From: Cerrena zonata
Lineage: Eukaryota; Basidiomycota; Agaricomycetes; Polyporales; Cerrenaceae
Assembly: GCA_038087015.1 (NCBI GenBank)
Contig: JASBNA010000048.1
Location: 285,087 to 349,086, forward strand
Direction of reading: 5' to 3'
Length of the DNA: 64,000 bases
Shown: positions 12,713 through 25,818 of the stretch, piece by piece
How positions within the stretch are numbered: position 1 is the stretch's first letter
How the letters are laid out: each line of letters starts with the position of its first letter
The notes under the pieces: model-generated
Told to the model about the DNA's origin: nothing
The model's input: the letters and a program-made list of their open reading frames with translations, nothing else
Database searches by the model: none
Program-made: the position numbers and the translations under genes

Positions 12713-15472
12713 TAGATAGATAGATGTATCGTATTTGTAGGCAATCGAGACGATCGAGTCTCGATATCTGCATGTCTCTTCCAAATCTCTTTGCGCTCAC
12801 TAAATCGTCGACAATCTGTATAACTCGAATGATGCCTGTAATTCCATAAGCCACGCGATCCATCCGCTTTGAGGTGCCTTTTTCACTACAGACTACGAAC
12901 ACGGTCCTGTCTCGTGCTAGCTTCCCCGGACTTCCTTTACCTATCGACTATCTCTATTAGTCGGTATAAATCTTGTGCTCAGAGTCTATCCGGAACATAT
13001 TCTCAATAACCCTGCTCAAGACGCACTGTTCCGATCCTCTTTCGAGAACTCCAAGTCTCACTGTATCGTTCGTAACCTGGCCTTTTTTCAGTATCTTACT
13101 ATTCCCGATATTGGTCGGCAGCCTCTGGCGATCGCCGGAGAGTAGTAATCCGGATAGAGTGGAAGCGAGGACGCCAAAGCTTTTGGGAGTGGAAATATAC
13201 AATGTACGTCTCTCGAACCTTTCCTGCTCCTTTCATATTCACGCACTTGTTTCCTTTCGTTTTCCTAACAGTATCGACAACTATATCATGTCTATGTCTA
13301 CTCACAGCAAACCTAACGTACATATCACAACCAGAGGAAGAACATCTCCCTTCCCGAAGTATCAACCCAATTCCTATACCTTTCGATACCCTCTCGTGAC
13401 CCCTCCCATATGCCATTCATCCTCGTCATTCAAAGGTACGCTGTTTGTTGCCCAGACACCTTTCGTGGTAAGATGATTACAATGAGTTCACTGTACAGAG
13501 TTGAGGATTCAAACATCGCATCGGTCATTACCGCTTTCTAATAACCTCAACGGACCATCTTCAACTCGCCTGCACATCAACATTCTCCCTCATCAACTTC
13601 CTACATAATCTTTCGGCTTGGATGGAAGACCCATACTAATCTCCATGCAAGCGACATCTATCCGGACTGTTCGAAATATTCCCTTGCTATGAGTGACAGG
13701 GCCCGAGAGGGAGGTTGTTTGATGGCGTAGAATAGAGTGGGAGGAGAGAAGTGGGGAACAGAAGTCGTCTTTGCAGCAGGTACGTACCTTGGGTACTCGT
13801 TTCATGAAAGCTGATTGTGAGTATTAGGGGTGCTTGCGCGTTCTCGACTCGGATGCGTTTTCCCGCATATTCTTGAGCTAACTATTGATCTTATGATCGT
13901 CTTTCTCATTTCGCCAGTTCTCGACGTGTCTCGACCAAGAACATCTTGCTATATTGGTGTTGAATATGCTTTTATACATACAGGAATCAATCTCTATCTC
14001 TCACCAGCACCTCATGCGGTCCATGCCTTCTTTCGTCTCTCAAATATGCAGATGTACCAATATTCGTCTCTATTCCTGAGACCCCTTGGCTTGGATATCA
14101 CTCCTTTTGGTCGCTTGTAGCTCTTTGAACAAACATCAAGCTCTAGTATTACCCCCGTGCTCCCTAACAAACTCTCAGATACTTGTCTGAACGATAATCA
14201 TTTCCACCACACATAACGTCTCACGACGTTTTGTTAATGCTAGTGTCTTACTCATTGAAACCCCACGCTGGATACATCCCTGGGTCTATTTTCTGGAATG
14301 TACTGGTTGGACAGATGGGTAGGAGCACGCCAAGGTGTTATCAGACTTCGGTCTTGCTATAAAGTATGCATCTATACTTCAGTGTATTGTTTCTCTGGTT
14401 CTACATTTGACTTCTCTTCTCACCTCGCATTCTGTATGGCGGCACAAACAGTACAGCACCTCTTTGTTCATCTCCGTTGGGCCTTCAAGTTTCAATGCCA
14501 AAATCCATCAATGCGGACATTGATGACCCATATGTCTCGTCGTCATCCTACACATGCGTACACTGGTGTATCGGGTACCACTTGGCTCGCTCTCGTGCTA
14601 CTTGTCTCGATATTGTCTTGGTTTCAAAGATTTTATGGTATCTCGTTCAATGTATCTTCAAGTTCTCGCACAGACTTGGAAAACTAGTCAGAAATCTAGG
14701 ATCAAAACTATTTGCCCCTCTATCCATCCTCAACCACTACTCGGTGAATGACTCTTCAAGCTTGGATGGATACTCGGAATCATTTTTGAAGGTGTGCACC
14801 TGCGAACTGGTCTGCGCTCTACCTTGTCAATTACTAGGAATGGAGACCCGCGCCCGGTGCTGAGTGCTTCGCTTAGTGTATTTCCGAGTTCTTCATCATG
14901 TGAGTCTTGTTTTGATTCTCCAATTGCATGCATTTCGACATTATTCTACGAAAAAAAAGCCTAGCCAGTCTGTCCTAGTCGCGTCGGAACGCTCAGACTA
15001 TATGGACGATCTCCGTTACAAGAAAAATCATGATATTTCTTCTTGACTAGATTTGTCTTTTGAATATCAGACCTCTGTTTCAATTCTCGTCGGTTGTGCA
15101 TGCTTCACTTGTAGTTGGGAAATGTTCACATGGGACCACTTTATCTTTGCGCGGAAAGCATCAGTAAAAAATAACAACTCACAAACCTGCGACACATTTT
15201 GAACGAGGTAGAGCGATGAGGGGATCGTGATGCCGAATCGATCCGCAGCCTTGGTATGCATTTTTCATGGCTGACATGCTGATTCTGATTTTAAATTTAG
15301 GTTTCGAGAGGTTAGTGTTTCTATCGACGCTCAACGCCACCGTAAACTTACGTTACAGCCCGTAAACTTACATTACAGCATGTTCTTATAACGGAGCCCT
15401 CCGGATACACCTTGCCTCTACCGCATCGTTATCAATCATCTCATCTTACGCTCACTGTTGACCGTACCCCCA

Positions 15473-15530
15473 TCGTCCATAGTCTAGTGGTCAGTTATCC
15501 TTTTGAATGCGACGAGATTAATCCTGATAC
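15473..15530 (+). pseudogene. Degenerate tRNA-Gln-like 5' half
   Basis: The phrase CCATAGTCTAGTGGTCAG resembles the D-arm and A box of fungal tRNA-Gln, and the downstream CTTTTGAATG resembles its anticodon loop with TTG. The acceptor stem, variable loop and T-arm (B box) are not recognisable and the spacing is short by several bases, so this is at most a fragment of a tRNA gene or of a tRNA-derived short interspersed element. It lies about 200 bp upstream of the lectin gene. Confidence 0.3.
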
Positions 15531-15683
15531 TCTTGTGTCATGCTAGCTGAGGACAGTCAATATTGTCTAACTCTCTCAGTATAGTGAACAAAGTTATCTG
15601 CCAATAGGTATGCATCGTCTCGTGCTGGGATGATCATCCCGAAGTATTGTCTCTCAGAACTGATGCTTCGGTACCCAGTGAAG

Positions 15684-16550
15684 ATGTCGAACAGAAGACC
15701 TGTTGCAAATGTACAGACGGGTACCTTCCGTACTAAGACCGAGACCCCGTTCGGCGAGTTCCTGCATAACAATCCCGGTGATATCTCCCTAGGTCGCTTC
15801 GAGTTCAAGTCCGCACCACCAAAAATACTGCTGGGTATTAGTACCCTGCATTTAAACATCCCCCGCATTCGATGCAGTATCTTTGAAGTCTCGTCCTACC
15901 ATGCAAAAATCGCTCTGGAATCATGGGAAGGTACCATTGGTAATCAATACAATCCCGAATGCTCATGGCTTGCCATTGCACGAGACGATCCAGACCTCCA
16001 ATGTGGCAGGTTTGACACCCTAGAAGACCACCTCATGTCACGACCACAGCAGTCGACCGCCCGCCAGATCCGGTTTGCACGTTCGTATTCGTCAACCCCT
16101 AAGGTTGTCGTCTGGCTTGAGGCCATCTCTACCAACCCTGCGCACAACTGTCGTGTCCTTACCAAGGCCACCAATATCACTTGTTCGGGTTTCACCATCA
16201 ATATCGATACGTGGTCGGACACCGAACTCTTATGTGGTACCGCAGCATGGCTAGCGTACTCCGGCAATAGAACAGACATCTACAGCGGGACATTTAGCAC
16301 AGATGATGTCTGCCGGGGTCCGCTATGCCACCAGCATAGTTCGTATGCCCCCTTTGCGGGACGTGAGTTCTGGAACAAGCCCAAGGTATTCACTGCACTC
16401 AATATGCTCAACGTTAGCAACGAAACGGACCTTCGGGTCAAGGCGTACACCAGCAATGTGTCGATGAACGGATTGACCTGGAATATCGATAGTTGGGATG
16501 ATACTATTCTGTATGGTGCTGAAGCAGTTTTTGTTGCCTTCGACCAATAG
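15684..16550 (+). CDS. Protein with three H-type lectin domains
   Basis: A single exon with an intact frame encodes 288 residues from the ATG at 15684; an upstream in-frame ATG at 15630 would add 18 unremarkable residues. Three repeats of the H-type lectin fold are visible: roughly residues 38-99 (FKSAPPKILLGISTL...ESWEG), 128-193 (STPKVVVWLEAI...TINIDTWSDTELLCGTAAWLAY) and 223-288 (NKPKVFTALNMLNV...WNIDSWDDTILYGAEAVFVAF). The recurring pattern PKV.....L......LRV...T.....GFT..I.TW.DT...G....WLA is that of the family. Such domains bind N-acetylgalactosamine or other glycans; in fungi they are thought to act in recognition or defence. No signal peptide is obvious. The gene sits alone within decayed repeats yet carries no defect, which argues that it is under selection. 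Confidence 0.8.
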   Translation: MSNRRPVANVQTGTFRTKTETPFGEFLHNNPGDISLGRFEFKSAPPKILLGISTLHLNIPRIRCSIFEVSSYHAKIALESWEGTIGNQYNPECSWLAIARDDPDLQCGRFDTLEDHLMSRPQQSTARQIRFARSYSSTPKVVVWLEAISTNPAHNCRVLTKATNITCSGFTINIDTWSDTELLCGTAAWLAYSGNRTDIYSGTFSTDDVCRGPLCHQHSSYAPFAGREFWNKPKVFTALNMLNVSNETDLRVKAYTSNVSMNGLTWNIDSWDDTILYGAEAVFVAFDQ

Positions 16551-16619
16551 TGTCGGTAGGAAGGATGTCTTTACACTTACAACATTTACCACAGATCTCA
16601 TCTCCTCACCAATCACTTC

Positions 16620-19600
16620 CTCTCAATTGCTCTTTTCCTCATACTGCAATCTTGCCAATGTAATAGTAGTGGTCTCGACATCAATCAGCACATGTGTTTC
16701 GTCAGGTGGAGCACAATGAGGGCCTGGCGCATGATGAGTGTCGGAAAGGTAGGAGAGAAAAGAATTGAGAGGTCTGAGAGAAAACACGTAGCTTTCGAGA
16801 ACACTAGAAATCGGTAGAGGGGGGATGTGGAGTTGAAGGCACAAGGATGCAGGATAAGGATAAGCAAAGTGAGCGGGGAAACAAGGTAAGCATGAAGCTA
16901 GCCAAGGTAGAGGATAGAGAGCATATAGTTAATCGACGCCTTCAGGTTCAGGCGAATCGAGCTCGAGGTTTATTTCAGAGAGATACAAGCAAGAGGAGTA
17001 ATAATCAGTGCTCGCGAAGTTCCTGATCATGAGGCTCGATCGCCAACTCTTCCTCCTCGCCGACATTCTACTCGCTCTACTCTCAACTACAGTCACTACT
17101 TCCATCCCATGCGTCGACTTGGGGAACAGGCACTGGGAGCTCGGCTAATCTCACACCTTGTATATCCCTCCTCACGTCTCCACTGACCTCTTCGGCGTGC
17201 CTATCTCCCTCATGTCAATCCAATCTTTCTCTACGTCTGGAGTCCTTCCGCTACAGAGACCATCTTACCGTACCATACCGTATCAAGCCCTCGAATGTAT
17301 CAGCCTACTCATTACCCTACATTTCTCTCCCTCACGATGTACTGTGAATGATGGTACTCGAAATGATTATGTCTCTCAATGCTTGTATGTCTTTTCCGCA
17401 TTCTTTCTTCTCTCTTGATCACTGACACTCCGCATGATGATACCTTCACGGTAGACGTACCGTCATAATCCACGGAATCCATCCACTCTGAAGTGCTATT
17501 ATGCTCGCATGGGCTGTGGACCACATTCACATCTCATCCTAGCTTTTCTAGACCTCTAGTATGCTAGTATCGATCTGGTCCTCGGAGACCATCCAGTGGC
17601 ATCCATGAAACTTTGGATCAGCTCAGCTCGAGATATCCGGTACCGACCGCCTTTCTTTGACTTGAAACCTCGCTGTATCCTCTTTAACCCTAGCTATTTC
17701 CTCTCAGTACGAAACCTATACCCGTCGAGATCTCTCTGGCCATGTTAGAAGGGCAGTAATCGGAATAGAATGGAAAGAGGTATATAGAGGTTTTGTGGAG
17801 TGGAAATATACAATGTACGTTTCTCGAAACTTCTCGATCCCTCCCTTCTCTCGTTCCCTACCCTTATTTCCCCTTCTATGTTCATGTACTTATATCCTAT
17901 CACTTCTCTAACAGTATCTACGACTTTATCATGTCTACGCCTACTAGCAGCGAACCTGACATACATATCGCAACCAGACGACGGACATCTCCCTTCCCAA
18001 AGTTTCACCCCAATCACCATATCTTACGATACCCTCTCATGACCCCTTCCGTATGCCATTCACCCTCACCATTCAGACGTAGGCTGTTCGTTTCACAGGC
18101 ACCTCTCGTGGTAGGATGATTACCACAAATTCTCCGTACCAAGGATTCAAGCAATGCGTTGATCATTGCTCCTTTCTGAAAACCTCAACAGCACATTCTC
18201 GGCTCGCCTGCACATCAACGCTCTCCCTCATCAACTTCATATATATTCGCTCGGCTCAGATGGAAGACCCATGCTAGCCAACATTCCAATCCTCATACGG
18301 GCAATGTCGATCCGAGTCCTTAGTTATTAGTGGCAGAGCTCGAGAGGGAGGTTGTTGTTCGATGGCATAGAATGGGATGGGAGGCGAGAAGTGGGGACCG
18401 GAAGCTGTCTTGGCAGCAGGTACGTACCTTAGATATTCGTTTCGTGGAAGCTGACTTTGAGTATTAGGGTTCGTTTTCGACCTCACTGACGGTTGTCGAC
18501 ATTTCTCAAGCAAGAGCATCCTGCTATACTGGTGTTTTATACACTTTTCGGCCTCCACACGACATTCTACTAGATCCGGGTCATCAAGGCAGGTACTCTT
18601 ACGGTAAATAGGTAATAAAGGCGAATCTGATCCTCCCGAATCATAGGCCATTCCATGATATCTATACACCTCGTATCAAGCTCACAGGCTAAGGCATCAT
18701 ATTTCGTTTTCTCGTCGCAAGATGTACGGTGTTGCTATATAATACGGTAAGTGGTTCCTTTCTCCAATGCCCTGACGCTTCATATCGTATCCCACAGCCC
18801 TAAATATATATCGTATTCCCTTACTACCACACCATGCTGGTGGACACTCAGTACTACCCCTCAGGACAGCTTCCGTCTTGTTTCTATTAAGAACAGTTTA
18901 TGAAGTGCGTTGCACCACAATAACGTTGTATCTACACCCTTCGATTGGAACGAGAATCGGCCTTCCCACTCATCTTGGATAAGCCTCTAGCAGTTCTGAG
19001 CAATGTCGGACTTATCGAGCCTCCCTTTGTCTCGAAACGTCAATATAACAACGCCCCACTGGTTTCACCTTCGATGTGATCGTGATTGTTTCTCAGGCTA
19101 GGTGATAATGCTGGAGTCTTCTCATATTTGGACCTCATCGCAAACGTTGCCCTTGTCCTTCGCAGTAGGGAGGCCTCTGTTCATTCTCAAGACTGTCACC
19201 CTCAAGCCAACGGCGACTTGGACATTTTTTATTTTCATAGAATAACTTTAGACTAGTGATACCCAGTATACATCACACCCTTAGACGTCCCGTACATTTG
19301 CCTACCCAAAAATATATTCATTTATCTTTAAATTTTCGTGTCGAGGAAAATGATCACATGTAGGCGTATGTATTTCTTCCGTTGGGATAAGAACCTTATA
19401 CATAAATCCAACAACAGAGGGGAACTGCGTGCTACCGATGGCCATATTGAGACTGAACGAGTGGCATACACGCCAGTTGAGGTTGTTATAGGGGAGCAGA
19501 GTGATCGAGATCGGGTGGGTGTTGAAGATTGGGTACAGAAGCAAGAGAGCCAGCACGACGGGGACGATAAGAGCACCAAGGGACGTGAGTTTGAATGGGC

Positions 19601-20700
19601 GGGGTTGAACTCCATGTAGAGTACTGTGGAACGCGGGATAGCTTGAGACCCCGATATAACGAGCCCGGTGTAGTGTACGGTAAGATGGAGTTATGGTACG
19701 CATATACCCCACGAAATCCTTGGTAAGGAAATCTTAAAAGAAGCGTGTCAGTAAGGAGATAGAATCCCTAACGGCGTACATGATGTTTGGACTCGGTAGA
19801 AACTCGCTATCCTCCCTTCCACCCTACCCGGTCACCGATTGCCCTCCGTTGATAGAGACTTGTCTCGACAGACGTCACCTCAAGAACGAGCTGAATGGGG
19901 TAAAGTCCGAGGGTTGAGGCCTTTACAGTGATGATCGGCAGATGTAGAGCTTGAGTCTCTTGAGCTGAGCTACTGGGCGAAGTCTGATTGGAGTTCTTGG
20001 AGCGAGACAACCAGGAAGAAGGGGAGACAGCACGAGGCACGCATGCAGTCCATAGCAGCAAAGTAGCACCTTTAAGGTCGAGCGGGTTTAGAACTGGGCG
20101 AGTGTAGGTGGTATAGATCTATTTCGAAATTATACTGTTAGTGCTATGAGAATAAATTTACAATACGTACAGCCAATAAGAGGTTTGCGATTGCGATAGG
20201 GCATGTTGGCGTGGGTGGGGATAATTAGAGGCATATTCGGTGAGGAGAAAGCACAGAAGAACGTCGCAAAGGAAGGTGTTTGGAGGGAACACGAGAGCCT
20301 AGTAATTGTGAGGAACCGAGGACACGAATCGATATTCGCGATCAGAATAGTCTTGCCTAGGTGGGGGAGAGATTGCTAGACTACTGACAGCGATCGACAA
20401 GCGTGAAGCAAAGGTGGGCTTACATGAGGTACCCCATATGTAGACCGAAGTCCAGGGGTACGTACGAAGTAAAGAAGCAATAAGAAATAAAAACTCTAGT
20501 TTCCAATACGTGGTATTTGTCCAATTTATTGTAGGTTGCCAGTTAGTAAGATATGGACTAGTCCATTCTATGGCTTGAGGTGGTTGTTGAAGTGGAGACA
20601 GCAGGAGGAAGAGGAGTCGATCGAAGTCGGGTGCCCAGGTCCTCTTGCTTGCGTCTCCCTGACAGAGAGCTCAGGAGAAAACGCAACTAGACTAGTCAAG
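16620..20700 (+). repeat. Decayed ~4-kb repeat, unit 3
   Basis: The sequence just before 16957 matches the unit junctions elsewhere, the start landmark is at about 16957 and the second landmark at about 17494. The stretch 17700-18120 matches unit 2 (13100-13480), and the ATATATTCATTTATC landmark is at 19313. The end region around 20330 (ATTCGCGATCAGAATAG) resembles 40435 (GTTCGCGATCAGAGTAG) in the distant copy. Open frames in the segment are short and discordant. I see no intact gene. Confidence 0.5.
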
Positions 20701-23700
20701 CATAGACTTCCGGCTCAGGCGAATAAAACTCGATTTTCATGTTCGGAGAGATACAAGCAGGAGAAGAGCAGGAGTGGGGTAGTCGAACTCGATCGTATCC
20801 TGACGCCCGGCTCTCAATCGTCAACTCTTCCTCCTCCTCGATGTTCTACTCACTCTCACTCTCCCACTCCGAGCTACTCGCCATCGATTAACCCGATCCG
20901 TTTCTTACACCCTGAGGTTTTCGATCTACAATGTCTATCAGATGCCGACTTGGGCATCAATGTCAACTATCAGCACCGGCTCAAGCATGCTCTTGTTCCC
21001 TCCTCGTCACCTTATACATCCAATGTCTAGTCTCCTAGTCTTTCTAGCATATCTATCTCGTATCAACTTAACATCTCTCTACACCTCACGCTAGTCGTCA
21101 TTAGTAGTCCTTCGTGGTTATCCTCTCTCTGATGTCTAAAACTTGAATCACGAATATTGTTGTATATGCTCCTTCTTCCCCAAACTGCTCGTCTGACGTC
21201 TGATGGCTCTTTTCTAGTAGTACATGTTGCCACTGCTCCACCGAGATGAGTACTATACAAGAGTAGCTTAACACTATCATGTCACACCACACACCAAGCT
21301 CTCGGCCGGATGGCTCTACTCGTCGACCCATATTTTACTTCTTCATAACGCGCCGTACTCTCAGGCAAGGGGAATCTGTCGACTCGATCGGATCTCATAC
21401 TCGTATGTCTTCCTAAAAATCTCGTATATCTTCAGATCACTAACAGTCCACGCACTCTCACTCTCCTTACCCAAAGGTCCACGATCCATCTGCTCCCAAA
21501 TGATATTTTGCGTGTGTGGATCACAAACGAGGTTCATGCCTTCCCATTCTCTTGACGGCCCCGACTCGTCATCTGCCGTCGATATCTCGCTCGATGACCT
21601 TTTACGCAACTCTGTTCAACGACTTGTTTCACTGCATTCAAACTTTAGCTATGCCGTTTCTCTTTCTCTAGGTCTCAAGTCTATGTACTTGTATCGATCT
21701 TGGGACAATCGCTTTGCTCAGCACCAAATCTCTGGTCGTCGATCTGGTCGGGGAGTCAGTGACCCGGATAGAGTGGGAGAGATAGAGGTGCTGTTGCTAC
21801 AGAGTAGGAGTTGCTAAGTACGCCTCTCAAAACTGTTTAACCACTCATTTCACTCGCTCTCTCTACGAAGGTCTTAGTGCTGTATACTCGTATCCAAGTC
21901 AAACACCAAATATCTGCCTATCTTGGAGTCTCGAGCGAATCTACTATGCTCTCCCGTAGTCCTCGGTGCTTAATAGACCCATCAAAATCACTGCAGAACG
22001 CTTGTCTCTTGGTATTCTTGTTACCCCATCGTGCTAGCCTCGTTCTGTGGTACAGTTCTCTTAACGGCTCTCCCTACCATTGACTCGAGCTTACAGTCAC
22101 GCCGGTGTTACTTTGTCACTCCAAAGACACTCATACTCGCCTGTTTGCTGTATCCTGCGGTGGTTTATAACCAAATGAACGACTGTCTGGTTGTGATTGC
22201 CGTAGCAGCAAACATTGAGGTTCTCTGTTACCCCACTCCGCACCTTTACGACTTGCTCACTCTCAACGTGGCTAGTGGTATAATCACCTACCCTGTAGAG
22301 CCTGTATATATGCGACCTACTCGAGTTCTTGCTTGGTCAGAGGAAAGACACCCCCACCTATCATCGCTTCGACGCCAAATCCCTTGTTCGATCAGCAACG
22401 ATTCGGCGCGTTGCGGGTTCGACGGGCTCACGTATTGGACCATCGAGGAGGATGACGAGAAAAGGGAATGAGTCGGAACCCGTAGTTCGTCTTCAGCATG
22501 GTATGTGGGTCTAGTTACGTTCACGGTTACTGTTTTCTTGCAAGTTGACTTTGTCGTCGCACTCTGCCGAGTGTTCCAGTCATGAACACCGTTATCTTCC
22601 GTGGTCACTCTATCATATTCAACAACCTCACCGGAAAACGATAGGGTACAAATCTACAAATCATCTGAATGCTTAAATTTCTCGTCCGTCATACCGAACT
22701 CTATCTTCCTACTGGACCCCTTTCACCGAGATATGCTCGTGTCTCAAGCCCGCACCTATAACATAAACACTCGCAACCTTGCGCTGGCCTTCTTGCTTAC
22801 TTGTTGCCTTCCGCTCCACTGCCTAACCTGTCCCATGCGATGTTCTTCTGAATAGCAGGTCTACTATCCCCGGTGTATCCTTCTCGTCTCAACCTGACAA
22901 TGTCCATCGGCTGTGCGTTAGCGACCTACGTCCTTTCGTCTACGCAACGTTCAAGCCGTTTTCGACGTTGAGGCCGATAACATCGCCGTTGACGATGGTG
23001 ATCATCTTTATGGCGGTCACTGAATGTACGACACTGACTCGATAGGCCCAATTGCTCGGGTTTATCTTTGACGAGCGTAGTGGCCCTTGACAGGCTCCCA
23101 TCACGAAGACGAAATTGGAGCCTGCTTATGTTTGGATCTTATTGAAGATATCCCATTGTACTCCAGCCTGTCCTGTCTATGCGGTCGAACAACCTCGGGA
23201 CCGTCTAGAATGCCACCAATGGCAGGTTGAACTTTATAGGATAACTTCAGACTGGATTCCGACTGTAATACCCATTATATATCACGGCCTTGGCCGTCTC
23301 GTACTCGTCGTCTTGCATCAATACTTCCGCATGAAGAGGCCGATGATTTTCGTTGTTGTCTGGTCGCCATTGCGTGGCCTCAGCGATTGGCCTGCCCAAT
23401 CAATCGTCTGTAATATCGGGATAAGTAATTGCTCCTCGTACTGGTATTCAAACAATGTTCCATTTGTCGAGCCAAAAATATATTCATCCATCTCTAAATG
23501 ACACTCAGTATGGTGGAGTCGAAGATCGATGATTCAGCGTATTTGGTCCGTCTTTCATTGTCACTGACGACGACAGAGTTGGAACTGGGTCAGAAGATCT
23601 AGACGTACAGATCTTGAACGCCAAAACGAGGAGGACGTGAAAAGCGATGGGTACGAGAGTCGATCTGGGTTGTACGGATGTATAGCGTACTCGAGAATCA

Positions 23701-24715
23701 AAGGTTCACATCACTTGGTCGTAGATCTCAAAAGGTATCGGCGACTCCAAAAGGATAGAGAGCACCCCGGAAGCTGCTATGCGTTCTTCGATCATCGGGA
23801 CGACACTCGAAATTCCCTACTTATAGACCATTCGCTGTGGTCATAAACATCCATGGGATCCTTGAGGAGGATGTGATTCAGGGCCAGTGTGTCGAGATAT
23901 AGCATGCAGTGCTGGGTTTAGTGCATGTAGTCGATGATGAAAGCGGATGCGTCGATAGTCGACAATGCAGTTCGTTACATAGTGAGACTGTGACGCTGGT
24001 TGTCTGGTGGCTGCAGTCGCATGCGACAGTCTTTCAGTGTCTCAAGGACACAGTAATCGTAGCATCACCCGTCTTCTGGATTTCAAAAAAGTAGCTGCAA
24101 ATGCGTGCAAGGGGATGTCGGGATATACCTCAGAGTTGGTAGGTGCGAGTATGGAACGCAAAATCACAGGTCGATCATCAAGAACCAACTGAGCTGGGGA
24201 TGATATTGGATGGGGTTTACAACCTGGAGTAAAAGAACAAGGATGAAAAGAAGCTACGATAAGTTTGAGGCGAGACTCACTCGTTGTACACTTCCACACA
24301 ATCTCCTATGAGAGATCAAGTTGCTTCCGAGGGCAGTGTTAGCAAGGACTTACAACGTGAGTCCTGCGATATTGAAATCTGCATACAAAGTCCTCTTTCC
24401 CAAGGAATCTCTGTCATATGAGTCGCTAGTTGCATTTTGGAGAAATCGTTAAAAGAGATATGTACATGTATCGAGGGTGTCCAGACTCTACCTTGAGGGC
24501 AAGCGTTGGAGGTACGAGATGGAGAGACATTCAGTGGACTAGGTCTGGCTAGGGGAGCGTACACAATAGCACGCATCAAGAATGAAAACAGCGGAAGTCA
24601 TGGTGTAGGAGAAACAACCGAGACTCAAGAGGCAAATATAGGAGATGCTACTTGTAGGGTAGGTGTTAAGAGGAAGAGGATGTATGGGCCGTCAGAGATT
24701 CCGACTAACGTTCCT
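20700..24715 (+). repeat. Decayed ~4-kb repeat, unit 4
   Basis: The start landmark is at about 20721 (TCAGGCGAATAAAACTCG then AGAGATACAAGCAGGAG), the second at about 21501 and the third at 23478 (AAAATATATTCATCCATC). The stretch 21740-21790 (GTCAGTGACCCGGATAGAGTG) matches 6528-6550 (GTCAGTGACCCAGATAAAGTG) in unit 1. The stretch 24210-24590 matches unit 1 at 9000-9390, sharing GGAGAAATCG and TCTGGCT phrases. The peptide FLHPEVFDL encoded near 20900 matches FLHPEVLDL encoded near 5725, a hint that the ancestor was coding. No intact gene is seen. Confidence 0.5.
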
Positions 24716-25780
24716 GCAGAGATACAACTTGAAGTATAGGCGAGAGATGGAGATGATCCCCTCGATCGTATTCTGATGTCCAGTCGGGACGCCTCCTCTT
24801 CGATCAACTAGTATGGTCGACTACTCATCATCCTCAATGTTCTGCTCTATGGTCACCTCAGACTCCAGAGCCATCAGGCAAACTGGCCAGTCTCATAAAC
24901 CTGAGCTTGTGAAGATACTTGTCTGATACTGATCTGGATAACGACTACGGATTTGTGTTTCCCTTCTGCTGCTTCCGTCGTATCTCGAGTTTAGCCTATC
25001 TGGTCTCAACCGAGCTCTCCCTTGGTGCTTACTCATAGGTAGCCTCTCCTCTAAGACTTTCCTAATCATGAACATCACATTAGGCTCTCAGGCTCCTCTC
25101 GCAACTGCTGGTCGGATGGGTCTCTGTTCCACCATCCATTTACACGCCCTCGTCCAGGATTGCCACTCATCTATAGGGCAGACTGACGGTACCATGTCAA
25201 ACATATTAATCTACTCGTTGACCTTCATTTTCCTCCTCTATGACTATCTGCTGTGGTTGTAGGCAGCAGGATGCATCGAAACGATCGAGACGATTGAATC
25301 TACTTCCCGTAAGTCCAGAAACCCTATTTATTGTTGCATCATTGACAATCTGCACAGTTCCTTCAGAGCTTACAGAGCGCAACGTCCTACGCATTCAACT
25401 ATCGCCAAGTGCTACTTTGCTTGTGCGGGACTTTGGACCGTGTTCATCTCCCACGCTTGTTTGTGGATCTGTCACGGAAGATAACTCTCTGATGAACCTT
25501 CGGAGATCTGGCGTTGATACGGGACCTTTGTATGGTGGATAATGGTAAACGTCTTTGACTTTACCCGTTACATCTCTCTTTCTTGTATGTCATTCTACTA
25601 GGTTGAATATGCAAATTTTGTTCGAAAATATTCTTGACATGAGCGGTTAACGAGCGGTAAAGCAGGCGTCATCCCATAGCCATTGGGCATATTTGAGTTC
25701 AAACGATCCTCAGAAGCCTAGGACCGCATATCACACGCTGTACACCTGAGGCGTACTTAACTGCCAGCGCACCCAACTAT
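24715..25780 (+). repeat. Decayed ~4-kb repeat, unit 5 (partial)
   Basis: A weak start landmark is seen near 24715 (GCAGAGATACAACTTG) and the second landmark clearly near 25410 (AAGTGCTACTTTGCTTGTGCGG, almost the same as at 6299). The unit then gives way to F-box gene 2, so only the first kilobase is present. The rest of the unit is not found on the far side of the gene. Confidence 0.45.
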
Positions 25781-25818
25781 TGCCCCCCACCTTCTTACTT
25801 GCTACCATCATCTCCACT

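Larger units (their letters stand above)
9830..15300 (+). repeat. Decayed ~4-kb repeat, unit 2 (split by Helitrons)
   Basis: The start landmark (about 9847) and the second landmark (about 12875) of the repeat family are both present. Between them lie the two Helitrons; taking out their roughly 2.4 kb brings the spacing close to that of the other units. The segment 13100-13480 matches 17700-18120, including a GTGGAAATATACAATGTACG phrase and a CATATCACAACCAGA-type phrase. The landmark around 13795 (CGTTTCATGAAAGCTGA) recurs near 7205 and 18438. No intact gene is seen outside the inserted elements. Confidence 0.5.
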
